From contig NZ_BKAU01000002.1 of the NCBI RefSeq assembly GCF_007992715.1, forward strand, positions 1 to 64,000: DNA of 64,000 nucleotides, written 5' to 3'. Numbering within the stretch: the stretch's first letter is position 1; each line of letters starts with the position of its first letter. Positions 1 to 8,472 of the stretch are shown here, piece by piece. The notes under the pieces were generated by a model. It was not told the origin of the DNA, ran no database searches, and saw only the letters and a list, made by a program, of their open reading frames with translations. Made by a program: the position numbers and the translations under genes. This DNA is from Chitinophaga cymbidii (lineage in GTDB: Bacteria > Bacteroidota > Bacteroidia > Chitinophagales > Chitinophagaceae).

Positions 1-3
1 AAG

Positions 4-40
4 AGCCTTATCGGGTAACCGGTAAGGCTTTTTTGTTTTT
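4..40 (+). terminator. Rho-independent terminator of an upstream gene
   Basis: An 11-bp stem (positions 4-14 with 19-29, one G-U pair) closes a GTAA tetraloop and is followed by a T-rich run. It must end a plus-strand transcript whose gene lies left of the window. Confidence 0.85.
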
Positions 41-111
41 ACCCCATCCCACTACGCAAATACCCTGCGCATACAACCCTCATCTTTGCAGGCATCACCC
101 AAACAACATTC

Positions 112-1071
112 ATGAAATCATTATCTGGAAAGGTCGCTGTAGTAGCCGGTGCTACACGCGGAGCAGGCCGTGGTATAGCATGCATGCTCGGAGAAGCCGG
201 CGCAACCGTCTATTGCACGGGAAGAAGCACCCGCGGTAACCTTGCATCAGGCGCCAATCGCCCGGAAACCATTGAGGAAACCGCAGAGATGGTAACAGCG
301 CATGGTGGCAAAGGTATCGCCATCAGAACGGACCACAGCGATGAAGAACAGGTCAGGGCATTGTTTGATCACATTGCGAAAGAAGAAGGAACCATCGATA
401 TACTTGTAAACGATGTCTGGGGCGGGGACGCGCTAACATCATGGGGAAAACCCTTTTGGGAAGAGAACATGTCCAACGGATTCAAAATGCTGGAACAGGC
501 CATTCATACACACATCCTCACCAGCAAATACGCAGTCCCGCTCATGATCCCCCGAAAGAAAGGTCTGATCATTGAAATCACGGATGGAGACGGATATTTT
601 TACCGCGGCCACCTCTTTTACGACCTGGTTAAAACATCCATCATCCGCCTGGCTTTCGGAATGTCGGAAGAATTATCGCAGCACCATATTACATCCCTGG
701 CGCTCACACCCGGTTTCCTCCGCTCGGAAGCCATGCTGGAGCATTTTGGCGTAACGGAAGCCAATTGGCGGGAAGGCACGAAAGCAGATCCGAACTTTAT
801 TGCTTCCGAGACGCCTTACTTTGTTGGTCGTGCAGCGGCGGCGCTGGCCGCGGACGCGGCAGTATTCGCTAAAACGGGCAAGGTGTTCAGCTCCTGGAAC
901 CTCTCCGATGAATACGGCTTTACAGATATAGATGGCAATCGCCCGCATTGGCGGAAGTACATTGAACAAACTATTCCGGACTACCAGTATAAACAGTGCG
1001 ACGATACATTCTACAGCTACTGGCATTTTCCCTCCGGCAAAAAGATCGGCGGAACTACTGCCTGGGAGTGA
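112..1071 (+). CDS. SDR family oxidoreductase
   Basis: This 319-residue protein is a short-chain dehydrogenase/reductase, a cytoplasmic NAD(P)-dependent enzyme of unknown substrate. The N-terminal Rossmann motif GATRGAGRG sits at residues 13-21, followed by an acidic/basic cofactor region (CTGRS). The catalytic pair Tyr170 and Lys174 is seen in FYDLVK. The usual catalytic Ser, 13 residues before the Tyr, is Thr157 in ITDGDG. At about 320 residues it is longer than classical SDRs (about 250), with an insertion between the NDVWGG motif and the active site and an extended C-terminus. It resembles the DHRS1-like branch. It stands alone, convergent with hisS. The ATG at 112 gives the full Rossmann strand. 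Fold assignment is secure; the substrate is not known. Confidence 0.9.
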   Translation: MKSLSGKVAVVAGATRGAGRGIACMLGEAGATVYCTGRSTRGNLASGANRPETIEETAEMVTAHGGKGIAIRTDHSDEEQVRALFDHIAKEEGTIDILVNDVWGGDALTSWGKPFWEENMSNGFKMLEQAIHTHILTSKYAVPLMIPRKKGLIIEITDGDGYFYRGHLFYDLVKTSIIRLAFGMSEELSQHHITSLALTPGFLRSEAMLEHFGVTEANWREGTKADPNFIASETPYFVGRAAAALAADAAVFAKTGKVFSSWNLSDEYGFTDIDGNRPHWRKYIEQTIPDYQYKQCDDTFYSYWHFPSGKKIGGTTAWE

Positions 1072-1110
1072 AATTAAACAGGAACAGATTTACAGGTTGA
1101 TATATTAAAA

Positions 1111-1140
1111 GCGAAAGGCGCTGTGTCAACAGCGCCTTTC
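1111..1140. terminator. Terminator between SDR gene and hisS
   Basis: A 12-bp perfect stem (1113-1124 with 1129-1140) has loop GTCA. On the minus strand it is followed by CTTTT, so it probably ends the hisS transcript. It may also stop the convergent SDR transcript. Confidence 0.75.
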
Positions 1141-1165
1141 CTGTAAATGTAAAAATGTAAAAGCA

Positions 1166-2509
1166 TCAAAATCCGAATCCCGCCAATTCCTCCGCTTTGA
1201 TCGTATACCGCTGCTTTTCCGGAATGTTCTTGATGAAGATCGTATCCGGCGCATGGTCTTCCACATAAGCGATAAAAGGAATGCCGCGCTTTTCGGCATA
1301 TTTGTACTGCTTGTCCTGTTTAATGTCTTCCGGATACATTTCTACCGCGATGCCCCGGTCACGGACCTGTGTAGCATACCTGAAAACTTCGGCCAGGCGA
1401 GCTTCCCCGGGGTGAAAGAAAATAACGCGGGTAGACTCCTGCGCTTCCACGGGGAAAAGCCCGAGCTTTTCCAGCACGTCGTAGATCCTGTCTACCCCAA
1501 AAGAAATTCCCACGCCGGAAATCCCCGGCACACCGAAAAGCCCCGTCAGATCATCATAGCGCCCGCCACCGCCGATGCTGCCGATGTTCACGCCCGGAGG
1601 CGCTTTCACTTCCACGATCATGCCGGTATAATAATTCAGTCCCCGTGCCAGCGTGAGATCCAGCTGCGGAGGAGATACAAAAGAAGCAAGGTTGCTGTTC
1701 AGCACAAAGCGCAGTTCCTCCACGCCTTTCAGCCCGGTTTCAGACGAGGCCAGCAGTTCAGACAACCGTTCCAGCTTTTGCTCGTTCGTACCGGACAGTG
1801 AGATGAAGGCCATCGCTTTGTCCGTTTCGGTATCGGTCAGCCCCCGCGTCAGCAATTCCTGCCGCACACCGCTTTCCCCGATCTTGTCCAGTTTGTCGAT
1901 CGCCACGGTGATGTCCGTCATCAGGTCCGGCCGGCCTACAAGTTCCGCCAGTCCTGCGAGCACCTTGCGGTTGTTGATGCGCAGCTCATACCCCGTCAGT
2001 TGCAGATCGGTGAGCACGGTGTCGTATATTTTCAGCAGTTCCACCTCGTTGATCAGGGAATTGCTGCCCACCACGTCCGCATCACACTGATAGAATTCGC
2101 GGTAACGCCCGGCCTGCGGCCGGTCGCCGCGCCACACAGGCTGTATCTGGTAGCGCCGGAAGGGAAGCTGCAGCTTGCCATGATTCATGGCCACGTACCG
2201 CGCGAAGGGAATGGTGAGATCATATCTCAGTGACTTCTCACAAAGCAGCAGGCTCAGCTCACGGCTGTCTTTCGCCATTTGCGCCTGCCCCAGGATATCG
2301 CCGTTATTCAATATTTTAAAGATCAGCCGGTCGCCTTCCTCGCCGTATTTTCCCAGCAGGGTAGAAGTGTTTTCCATCGCCGGCGTTTCCAGCGGCTGAA
2401 AACCATATAGCTCGAACGTCTTGCGGATGGTGGCAATAATATAATTGCGCTTCCTTACCACATCCGGCCCAAAATCCCTTGTACCTTGCGGGATGCTTAA
2501 TTTTGCCAT
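1166..2509 (-). CDS. hisS: Histidine--tRNA ligase
   Basis: This class II aminoacyl-tRNA synthetase charges tRNA-His with histidine using ATP. The 447-residue length is normal. Motif 1 lies in the first 60 residues. Motif 2 is FRRYQIQPVWR (117-127) with GRYREFYQCDAD (134-145). The histidine-specific loop LARGLNYYTG lies near residue 285, and motif 3 (GISFGVDRI) near residue 335. The C-terminal 100 residues are the alpha/beta anticodon-binding domain. The start ATG at 2509 gives the usual N-terminus MAKLSIPQGTRDF. It lies 28 bp downstream of the phosphatase gene on the same strand, so the two may be co-transcribed. Confidence 0.98.
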   Translation of the reverse strand: MAKLSIPQGTRDFGPDVVRKRNYIIATIRKTFELYGFQPLETPAMENTSTLLGKYGEEGDRLIFKILNNGDILGQAQMAKDSRELSLLLCEKSLRYDLTIPFARYVAMNHGKLQLPFRRYQIQPVWRGDRPQAGRYREFYQCDADVVGSNSLINEVELLKIYDTVLTDLQLTGYELRINNRKVLAGLAELVGRPDLMTDITVAIDKLDKIGESGVRQELLTRGLTDTETDKAMAFISLSGTNEQKLERLSELLASSETGLKGVEELRFVLNSNLASFVSPPQLDLTLARGLNYYTGMIVEVKAPPGVNIGSIGGGGRYDDLTGLFGVPGISGVGISFGVDRIYDVLEKLGLFPVEAQESTRVIFFHPGEARLAEVFRYATQVRDRGIAVEMYPEDIKQDKQYKYAEKRGIPFIAYVEDHAPDTIFIKNIPEKQRYTIKAEELAGFGF

Positions 2510-2537
2510 TATAAAGAGAAATGAAGTTGAAGAATAA

Positions 2538-2969
2538 TTATCCTTTCACGATTCGTTCACACGCATCATATATCAGATTGTACACCGGCTCGAACAGTGC
2601 GTCGTCATACCAGGGGTCGGGAACAGGCTGCTGGTGTTCCAGCAATAATTGTACCCTCTCCCGGTCCGCTTCCGTCCGCGCTTTGCGCAGCACATCCCGG
2701 TAATTGTCCAGGTCCATCACATAGATCCGGTCGAACCGGTCAAAGTCCCCGGCCTGGAACTGCCGCCCGCGAAGCCCGGAAATATCGATCCCGTGTTTCT
2801 TCGCCACCCTTACGGAGCGGGCATCCGGCGGATCGCCCACATGCCAGTTGCCCGTACCGGCTGAATCAACTTCCCAGTCCAGATGCCGCTGTTCAGCCAG
2901 GTGCCGGAGGATGCCCTCGGCCAGGGGAGAACGGCAGATATTGCCCAGGCAAACCATCAGAATTTTCAT
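2538..2969 (-). CDS. Low-molecular-weight protein-tyrosine phosphatase
   Basis: The 143-residue cytoplasmic enzyme removes phosphate from phosphotyrosine in proteins. The P-loop CLGNICRS starts at residue 7 (nucleophile Cys7, Arg13). The general-acid loop is seen as PDPWYDD near residue 117. Length and the two motifs fit the LMW-PTP family rather than arsenate reductase, which shares the fold but lacks this DP loop. It precedes hisS by 28 bp. No tyrosine kinase gene is nearby, so the target is unknown. Confidence 0.95.
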   Translation of the reverse strand: MKILMVCLGNICRSPLAEGILRHLAEQRHLDWEVDSAGTGNWHVGDPPDARSVRVAKKHGIDISGLRGRQFQAGDFDRFDRIYVMDLDNYRDVLRKARTEADRERVQLLLEHQQPVPDPWYDDALFEPVYNLIYDACERIVKG

Positions 2970-3241
2970 CGCTGTTTATTTCTTGTGCAGGGTAAGATGC
3001 TGGTTACCAGCTATTTGATATCCTTGCTGGCAGGCATTCCCCGTCTTTTTTCAGAACGCAAACCTACCATTTTTTCGGGTAAACCGGTATGCGTCCCGCG
3101 ATAATATCCCGCCGCGCTATGGAAATCCGGAACCGCTGCATCTCTTTAGCAGCGCCGCCGCAAAAGACTTTTTAACAAACGAATAAAGTTTTCATAACTA
3201 GATGAAAACAATTTTTTTTGTATACTTGTAATTTGCCACCA
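2970..3241. other. 272-bp divergent intergenic region
   Basis: This spacer separates the leftward phosphatase gene from the rightward small membrane protein gene. It becomes AT-rich next to the latter (3170-3235). A weak TATACTTG resembling the Bacteroidota -7 element lies near 3221. I found no RNA gene or clear operator. Confidence 0.5.
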
Positions 3242-3475
3242 ATGCATCAGGAGAACGAAAATACAAACAAGCGAATGAACGTATCTTATCGCCCGCTCGG
3301 CGAGTTGATCAGGGGATTATTCTTTATTCTATTTGGACTATATGCTTTCTTCTCCGAAAAACTGGGTTTCGGTAAACTCAATTTTGAACCTGTTGTGATT
3401 TACATCATTGGAGGTCTTCTTTGTGCGTATGGATTATATCGTGTGTACAGGGGTATCAAACAACTTTTTTTTTGA
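3242..3475 (+). CDS. Small two-helix membrane protein, unknown function
   Basis: This 77-residue protein has a short polar N-terminus and two predicted transmembrane helices: GLFFILFGLYAFF near residues 24-36, and VVIYIIGGLLCAYGLY near residues 51-66. It ends with a basic tail. The reading frame is open further upstream only through a TTG inside the putative promoter, so ATG 3242 is preferred; ATG 3275 is a shorter alternative. It lies 24 bp before the PstS-like gene and is probably co-transcribed with it. I recognise no family. Confidence 0.7.
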   Translation: MHQENENTNKRMNVSYRPLGELIRGLFFILFGLYAFFSEKLGFGKLNFEPVVIYIIGGLLCAYGLYRVYRGIKQLFF

Positions 3476-3499
3476 TCTGATTATCATTAGACAGTGTGT

Positions 3500-4423
3500 A
3501 TGTTTTTAAACATTAAAGACCTGAAGAAGATCTTGTTCGCAGGTTTGACCGCATCAGTAGCGTTGCTGGCATGTAACACCGGTTCTTCCAATAAAGGCGC
3601 CGAGCTTGACACGCCCACAAAAGGCACGATCAGGATATCGGTGGATGAAACTTACAAGCCGCTGATAGATTCCGAGATCAAAGTATTCGAATCCCTGTAT
3701 CCGAAAACGAAGATCATCGCTGAATATAAACCCGAAGCGGATTGCTTCAAGGACCTTTTCAATGACAGCTCCCGGCTGATCATCGTAACAAGGGACCTGA
3801 AAGAAGAAGAGAAAGAATATTTCAAGAAAGAAAGAATACGGCCGCAAAGCCTGCAGCTGGCGACAGATGCCATAGCCCTCATCGTCAACCACGCCAACCC
3901 GGATTCCATTCTTACGATGGACCAGGTGCGCAAGATCATGAGCGGCGAAGCGGAGAAACCCTGGCAGATCGTTTTCGATAACCAGAACTCCAGCACCGTA
4001 CGTTTTATACTCGATTCCATCAACAAGGGGAAACCCTTGCCGAAAAATACCATGGCCGCCCAAACGAATCCCGAAGTGATCGACTACGTGGAAAAGAACA
4101 AAAATGCGATCGGGGTGATCGGGGTGAACTGGATCTCTGATACCAATGATTCTACGTCGATAGAATTCACCAACCGCATCAGAACAGTGAAAGTACGCGC
4201 GGACAACAATACCAGTTTCGTTCAGCCGTACCAGTTTTACATTGGCATGAAAACATACCCGCTTACAAGGGGAATGTTCTTTGTCCTGAAAGAGCCCTAT
4301 CATGGCCTGGGCGCCGGTTTCGCCACTTTCCTCGGCGGCCAGGAAGGCCAGCTCCTGATAGGCAGATTTAAACTATACCCTGCCAGGCTCAACATCGTCT
4401 TCAGGGAAGCCACTTTGAAATAA
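3500..4423 (+). CDS. PstS-like substrate-binding lipoprotein
   Basis: The 307-residue protein is a type 2 periplasmic-binding-protein-like lipoprotein similar to PstS phosphate-binding proteins. A lipobox (SVALLAC) places the lipidated Cys at residue 25. The mature chain contains typical PstS-family segments: a lobe starting GTIRISVDETYKPL, the segment IALIVNHANPDSILTMDQVRKIMSGE-like, and NAIGVIGVNW near the hinge. No pstC, pstA or pstB is near, so a role in ABC phosphate uptake is not supported by context. It sits between a small membrane protein and exported TPR proteins. The ATG at 3500 is chosen; a GTG lies two codons upstream. Confidence 0.85.
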   Translation: MFLNIKDLKKILFAGLTASVALLACNTGSSNKGAELDTPTKGTIRISVDETYKPLIDSEIKVFESLYPKTKIIAEYKPEADCFKDLFNDSSRLIIVTRDLKEEEKEYFKKERIRPQSLQLATDAIALIVNHANPDSILTMDQVRKIMSGEAEKPWQIVFDNQNSSTVRFILDSINKGKPLPKNTMAAQTNPEVIDYVEKNKNAIGVIGVNWISDTNDSTSIEFTNRIRTVKVRADNNTSFVQPYQFYIGMKTYPLTRGMFFVLKEPYHGLGAGFATFLGGQEGQLLIGRFKLYPARLNIVFREATLK

Positions 4424-4458
4424 TAAATACTGATAACACAACTAAAACCGGATTGCTC

Positions 4459-6177
4459 ATGAACACGAGGAAAAGTTTATTTGTAGCCATGCTCTGCGTA
4501 GCCAACGGAGCCATGGCGCAATCTGTGGAAGATGGTTTGAAAGATTTGTACTATGGCAAATATCAGACCGCGAAGCAGAATCTTGAAAAAGCGATAGCTG
4601 CCAAACCAACGGACGACCGCGCGTATTATTACCTGGGTATCGCTGAACTGGGACTGGAAAACAAGGACGGCGCCGCCGCTGCCTTCACAAAAGGACTGAC
4701 CGCTGTACCGAACTCTCCCTTATTAACTGCCGGCATGGGACGTATCGACCTGCTGAACGGAAAGGCGTCAGACGCAAAACAGAAATTTGAGGCCGCCAGC
4801 ACAGCTACGGAAGGCCGTAACGGAGATGTAGCCCGCGCTATCGCAGACGCCAGCTCTGAAATCCAGGGCGGTGACCGCGGTTACGCGCTTACTGTGATGG
4901 AAACGCTGCTGAACAACGAAGGCCGCAAAAAAAGACATCAATACGAAGCAACAGCAGCCGATTATATCGAACTGGGAGATGCTTACCGTTTCCTCGGTGG
5001 AGAGAACGGCGGTAAAGCCATCACCGCTTATGAAAGAGCGCTGGAACTGGATGCCAACAACGCGGAAGCCGTAATGAAGCAAGGGCTGGTGAACTACAAC
5101 GCCCGCCTGCTGCAGCAAGCGGTGACCGACTGGACCAAAGCCACCAATATGGACGCCAACTATGCTCCCGCATATTTTGAGCTGTACCAGTTCTATATCA
5201 CACAGAAGAAGGAACAGTTCTCCCTGCCCAACGCTGCAAAGTACCTGCAGAAATATGTGGAAGTAGGCGATCCTTCCGACAAAACAAAGAACGAATACTA
5301 TCTCGCCGCCATCGCTTTCTACCAGAAAGATTATGACGCCGCGATCAGCAAAGCCAAAGCATTGCTGGCTACCGCCAACGAAGCTTACAAAGGCAAGCTG
5401 ACCCTGCTGGCTGCCGACGCGCACCTGCAAAAAGGCGATTCCCTCGCCGCCAAAGCACTGATGGACGAGCGCGTGAAAGCAGTGGGTGAAGACAAGCTGG
5501 ATGCGCTGGACTTCAAACTGCTGAGCGCGATCTACAGCAAGCTGAAACATGCAGACTCCGCTACCAACGCTTCTTACGAAACCCTCGCCGGTACCTACCT
5601 CGAGAAATACGCAGAAGCAGATACCGCGAAAGATGCGGAAAAATACCGCTCTGTAGCCGAAGCCTTCAAGGAAATGCGTAACTACGCCAAAACCGCTGAA
5701 TGGTACGGCAAAACACTGCAGTTCAAAGACAACCCGCGCGCGATCGAAGACCACTTCTTCAAAGGCGTGTACGAATACTATGCAGGTCAATACGGCATGG
5801 CTGATACTACCTGGACGGAATTCAGCGTGAAGTATCCTGAACAGGCCAACGGTTACTACTGGAGAGGCATGTCCAACTTCGCACTGGACCAGCAGGCCAA
5901 AGAAGGTAAAGCAAAAGAACCCTTTGAAAAATACCTCTCCATGGTAAAACCGGAAGACGAGGCAAAAAGCAAAAGGTTCCTCACCAACGTGTACACCTAC
6001 ATGATGCTGTATTATTATAACCTGGACGATAAGACCAACATGCAGCCTTTCATGGACAAGCTGACGGCTATCGATCCGGCGAATGAAACAGTACGCCAGG
6101 TGAAGGAGTACTTCGAATCCGTTGAGAAAGCAGCCAGCAGCAATACCGCTCAGGCGGCTGCCGGCGCTGGTAAATAA
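4459..6177 (+). CDS. Exported tetratricopeptide repeat protein (paralog 1)
   Basis: This 572-residue protein begins with a signal peptide cleaved after AMAQ (about residue 21), so it is probably periplasmic or surface-associated. TPR-type helical repeats with W/L/G/Y/A/P spacing run through the chain, e.g. DDRAYYYLGIAELG near 50, NAEAVMKQGLVNYNARL near 205, and KNEYYLAAIAFYQKDYD near 275. The C-terminus is low-complexity Ala/Gly. A tandem paralog follows at 6496. The ATG at 4459 is preferred over a TTG two codons upstream. It follows the PstS-like gene by 35 bp and probably shares its transcript. TPR proteins are scaffolds; no partner can be named from sequence. Confidence 0.88.
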   Translation: MNTRKSLFVAMLCVANGAMAQSVEDGLKDLYYGKYQTAKQNLEKAIAAKPTDDRAYYYLGIAELGLENKDGAAAAFTKGLTAVPNSPLLTAGMGRIDLLNGKASDAKQKFEAASTATEGRNGDVARAIADASSEIQGGDRGYALTVMETLLNNEGRKKRHQYEATAADYIELGDAYRFLGGENGGKAITAYERALELDANNAEAVMKQGLVNYNARLLQQAVTDWTKATNMDANYAPAYFELYQFYITQKKEQFSLPNAAKYLQKYVEVGDPSDKTKNEYYLAAIAFYQKDYDAAISKAKALLATANEAYKGKLTLLAADAHLQKGDSLAAKALMDERVKAVGEDKLDALDFKLLSAIYSKLKHADSATNASYETLAGTYLEKYAEADTAKDAEKYRSVAEAFKEMRNYAKTAEWYGKTLQFKDNPRAIEDHFFKGVYEYYAGQYGMADTTWTEFSVKYPEQANGYYWRGMSNFALDQQAKEGKAKEPFEKYLSMVKPEDEAKSKRFLTNVYTYMMLYYYNLDDKTNMQPFMDKLTAIDPANETVRQVKEYFESVEKAASSNTAQAAAGAGK

Positions 6178-6199
6178 TCTTGCCACCTTTACGATAAGG

Positions 6200-6249
6200 A
6201 CCGGGGCTGACGGGAAGATCAACACTTCCCCGTCAGCCCCGGTTTTTTT
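6200..6249 (+). terminator. Rho-independent terminator after TPR paralog 1
   Basis: A 17-bp GC-rich stem with one bulged C pairs 6201-6217 with 6225-6242 around a 7-nt loop and is followed by seven T residues (6243-6249). Confidence 0.92.
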
Positions 6250-6263
6250 ATCCCCCCATTGAA

Positions 6264-6354
6264 TTTTAACATTTTATAATGTTTATACCCGCAACCCCCT
6301 TCTCCTCCCCGCGAAAGCCTTTATTTTAACGTTTCCTGCATTGTTTATACCGGC
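6264..6354. repeat. Pair of imperfect direct repeats upstream of TPR paralog 2
   Basis: TTTTAAC begins each copy (6264 and 6324) and GTTTATACC followed by CGC or GGC ends it. Copies are 60 bp apart and differ mainly in the middle 10 bases. Confidence 0.55.
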
Positions 6355-6495
6355 GGAATTGAGTAAATTCAGCATACAGGTGAAGCCCCTATGAACCAAA
6401 AGCTGCTTTCATTCTGGCATGTTTTTTTGTACAATGAACCCGTACCGGCGTAAAACAACAAGTACCGGTATGTTTAACGGATTAAAACTAAAACC

Positions 6496-8229
6496 ATGAA
6501 CAAGCGTATCAGTACCGTAATTGCCCTGCTCTTCCTGGCCAGCGGGGTGATGGCTCAGTCAATAGAAGATGGTCTAAAAAAATTATACTATGGCAAGTTC
6601 GCCGGGGCTAAGCAGGACTTTGAGAAGATCGTGGCGTCCAAACCCACGGACGACAGAGCCCATTATTACCTGGGCATTGCCGAGCTGGGAATGGAAAACC
6701 AGGAAGGCGCCGCGGCTGCTTTCACCAAAGGATTAACAGCAGTACCCAATTCGCCGTTGCTGACGGCGGGGATGGGACGGATAGATCTCCTGAAGGGAGA
6801 TACCGCGGCGGCGCGCCAGAAATTCGATGCCGCCCTCGCGGGCGTTAAGGGCAAGAACAGTGAAGTGTCCCGGGCAGTGGCCGACGCCAACTCCGAGATT
6901 AAGGGAGGCAACAGGGCGTTTGCGCTGACCGTAATGGAAACTTTGCTGAATAACGAAGGCGCCAAAAGAAGAGATGTCTATAACGCCACCGCCGCGGACT
7001 ATATAGAATTGGGCGATGCCTACCGCGCACTGGGTGGTGAAAACGGCGGTAAGGCCATCAGCGCCTATGAGAAAGCGCTGGAGCTGGAAGCCAATAACGC
7101 GGAAGCCGTAATGAAACAGGGGCATGTAAATTATAATGCCAAGTTACTTGAGCAGGCGGTAGGGGATTATGCCAAAGCGGCTTCCCTCGACCCGAATTAC
7201 GCTCCCGTTTTCTACGAACTGTATCAATTCTACTACACACCGCGGCCCAGGCAGTTCTCACTCGCCAAAGCCAAAGAGAACCTGCAAAAGTACCTCTCGC
7301 TGGCAGACCCCGCGGACAAAGTGAAGAACGAATACTACCTCGCCTCCATTATGTTCTTTGACAAGGACTACGACAGCGCGATCGCCAAGGCGCAGGGGCT
7401 CATTCCGCAAGCCAACGACGCTTATAAGATGAAGCTGAACCGCCTGATCATAGACGCCAACCTGCAGAAAGGCGATTCCCTGGCGGCGCAAAAGCTGTTT
7501 GACGAATATGTGCAGGCCACCGGCGCGGACAAGCTCGAACCGCTGGACTATAAGCTCGGCAGCGAGATCTACGGCCGTATCAAATACCAGGATTCCGCCG
7601 CGCAGCAAGGCATAGACCAGAAAGCGCTCGAATACCTGGAAAAATACGCCACATCAGACACCGTGAAAGACCTGGAACGCTATGAAAGCGTGGCCAAGGC
7701 TTACCAGGACGCCCGGGTGTTCGACAAAGCCGGCGACTGGTACAAGAAATTCGCGGAGCTGAAAGTAGAGCAGAAGGAAAAGCCCTCCGCACTGGACTAC
7801 TATAACGTAGGGCTGAACTACTACCGCGCTTCCGCCAGCGAAGCCGGAACAGATTCAGCCATGCTAAATAAGGCCGATTCCGCCTTTGGTCAGTTGGCGA
7901 CTAACTACCCGGACATCACCACCGGTCACTACTGGCAAGGTATGGCCAATGCCGCCAAGGATGTGGAAGCCAAAACAGGCGTGGCCTTGCCGTATTTTGA
8001 GAAGTACATCTCCATGGCGGAAGGCGATCCGGAAAAGAACAAGGCCGGGCTCATCAAGGCATATACCTACCTGATGGTCTATTATTATAATAAGGACGAT
8101 AAGGCCAACCTCCAGAAATATATGAGCAAACTGGAGCCCCTGGACCCGAACAGCGAACCGGTAAAAGCCATCAAGGAGAACCTGAGCCAGCAGAGCCAGC
8201 AGGCGGCACAGCCTAAAGGCACGAAGTAA
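6496..8229 (+). CDS. Exported tetratricopeptide repeat protein (paralog 2)
   Basis: This 577-residue protein is a close paralog of the protein encoded just upstream. Both share the signal peptide type (cleavage after VMAQ, about residue 21), the start of the mature chain SIEDGLKKLYYGKF, and blocks such as AAAAFTKGLTAVPNSPLLTA and YELYQFYYT. Similarity is highest in the first 250 residues and falls toward the C-terminus, where this copy has a different 20-residue insertion around residue 450 and a Gln-rich end. TPR repeats fill the chain, suggesting a periplasmic scaffold. It follows a terminator, so it is probably transcribed separately from paralog 1. Confidence 0.88.
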   Translation: MNKRISTVIALLFLASGVMAQSIEDGLKKLYYGKFAGAKQDFEKIVASKPTDDRAHYYLGIAELGMENQEGAAAAFTKGLTAVPNSPLLTAGMGRIDLLKGDTAAARQKFDAALAGVKGKNSEVSRAVADANSEIKGGNRAFALTVMETLLNNEGAKRRDVYNATAADYIELGDAYRALGGENGGKAISAYEKALELEANNAEAVMKQGHVNYNAKLLEQAVGDYAKAASLDPNYAPVFYELYQFYYTPRPRQFSLAKAKENLQKYLSLADPADKVKNEYYLASIMFFDKDYDSAIAKAQGLIPQANDAYKMKLNRLIIDANLQKGDSLAAQKLFDEYVQATGADKLEPLDYKLGSEIYGRIKYQDSAAQQGIDQKALEYLEKYATSDTVKDLERYESVAKAYQDARVFDKAGDWYKKFAELKVEQKEKPSALDYYNVGLNYYRASASEAGTDSAMLNKADSAFGQLATNYPDITTGHYWQGMANAAKDVEAKTGVALPYFEKYISMAEGDPEKNKAGLIKAYTYLMVYYYNKDDKANLQKYMSKLEPLDPNSEPVKAIKENLSQQSQQAAQPKGTK

Positions 8230-8253
8230 TTATCTGTCAGGAATTTATTTTTC

Positions 8254-8290
8254 CAAAGACCCGGTCGCAAGACCGGGTCTTTGTGTTAAA
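8254..8290 (+). terminator. Terminator after TPR paralog 2
   Basis: A 13-bp stem (8254-8266 with 8271-8283) with GCAA tetraloop ends in TTTGTGTT. It separates the TPR gene from the nuo promoter. Confidence 0.88.
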
Positions 8291-8412
8291 AGTACCTTAT
8301 CCTCAATTGATTAAGCGTTCGTCAGACGCTTTGGAAACCCCGGAAACCCAATACGTCATATCTTATTATATTACATATACAAAAAAAAGATTAGATTTTC
8401 CTTCGTCGTGGA

Positions 8413-8443
8413 TTTGAATTGTGCTTTACTTGCAGTATTTTTG
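8413..8443 (+). promoter_or_regulatory. Bacteroidota-type promoter of the nuo operon
   Basis: TTTG (8413-8416), a 19-bp spacer and TATTTTTG (8436-8443) match the -33/-7 consensus of the Bacteroidota primary sigma factor at every specified base. It lies 29 bp before the chosen nuoA start and overlaps the longer in-frame start at 8419, which is therefore rejected. Confidence 0.85.
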
Positions 8444-8472
8444 CGCTTTCGGACAATTATATTGGGAAGCTT

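Larger units (their letters stand above)
6178..6495. other. 318-bp spacer between the TPR paralogs
   Basis: It holds a strong terminator (6200-6249), then two imperfect 30-bp direct repeats (6264-6292 and 6324-6354) with TTTTAAC and GTTTATACC blocks, then AT-rich sequence leading to the second TPR gene. No ORF or RNA gene was recognised. The arrangement suggests the second paralog has its own promoter. Confidence 0.6.

Noticed and set aside
2538..2969. Arsenate reductase instead of tyrosine phosphatase
   Set aside because: The CLGNICRS loop plus PDPWYDD acid loop fit LMW-PTP, and no ars genes are near.
3218..3241. TTG start giving eight extra residues for the small membrane protein
   Set aside because: The sequence lies in an AT-rich promoter-like stretch, and an ATG follows at 3242.
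4768..6225. A 485-codon open frame antisense to the first TPR gene
   Set aside because: It is Phe/Val/His-rich with no domain, and mirrors the codon bias of the TPR gene on the other strand. Similar long antisense frames oppose nuoN, ompA, recJ and ftsI.
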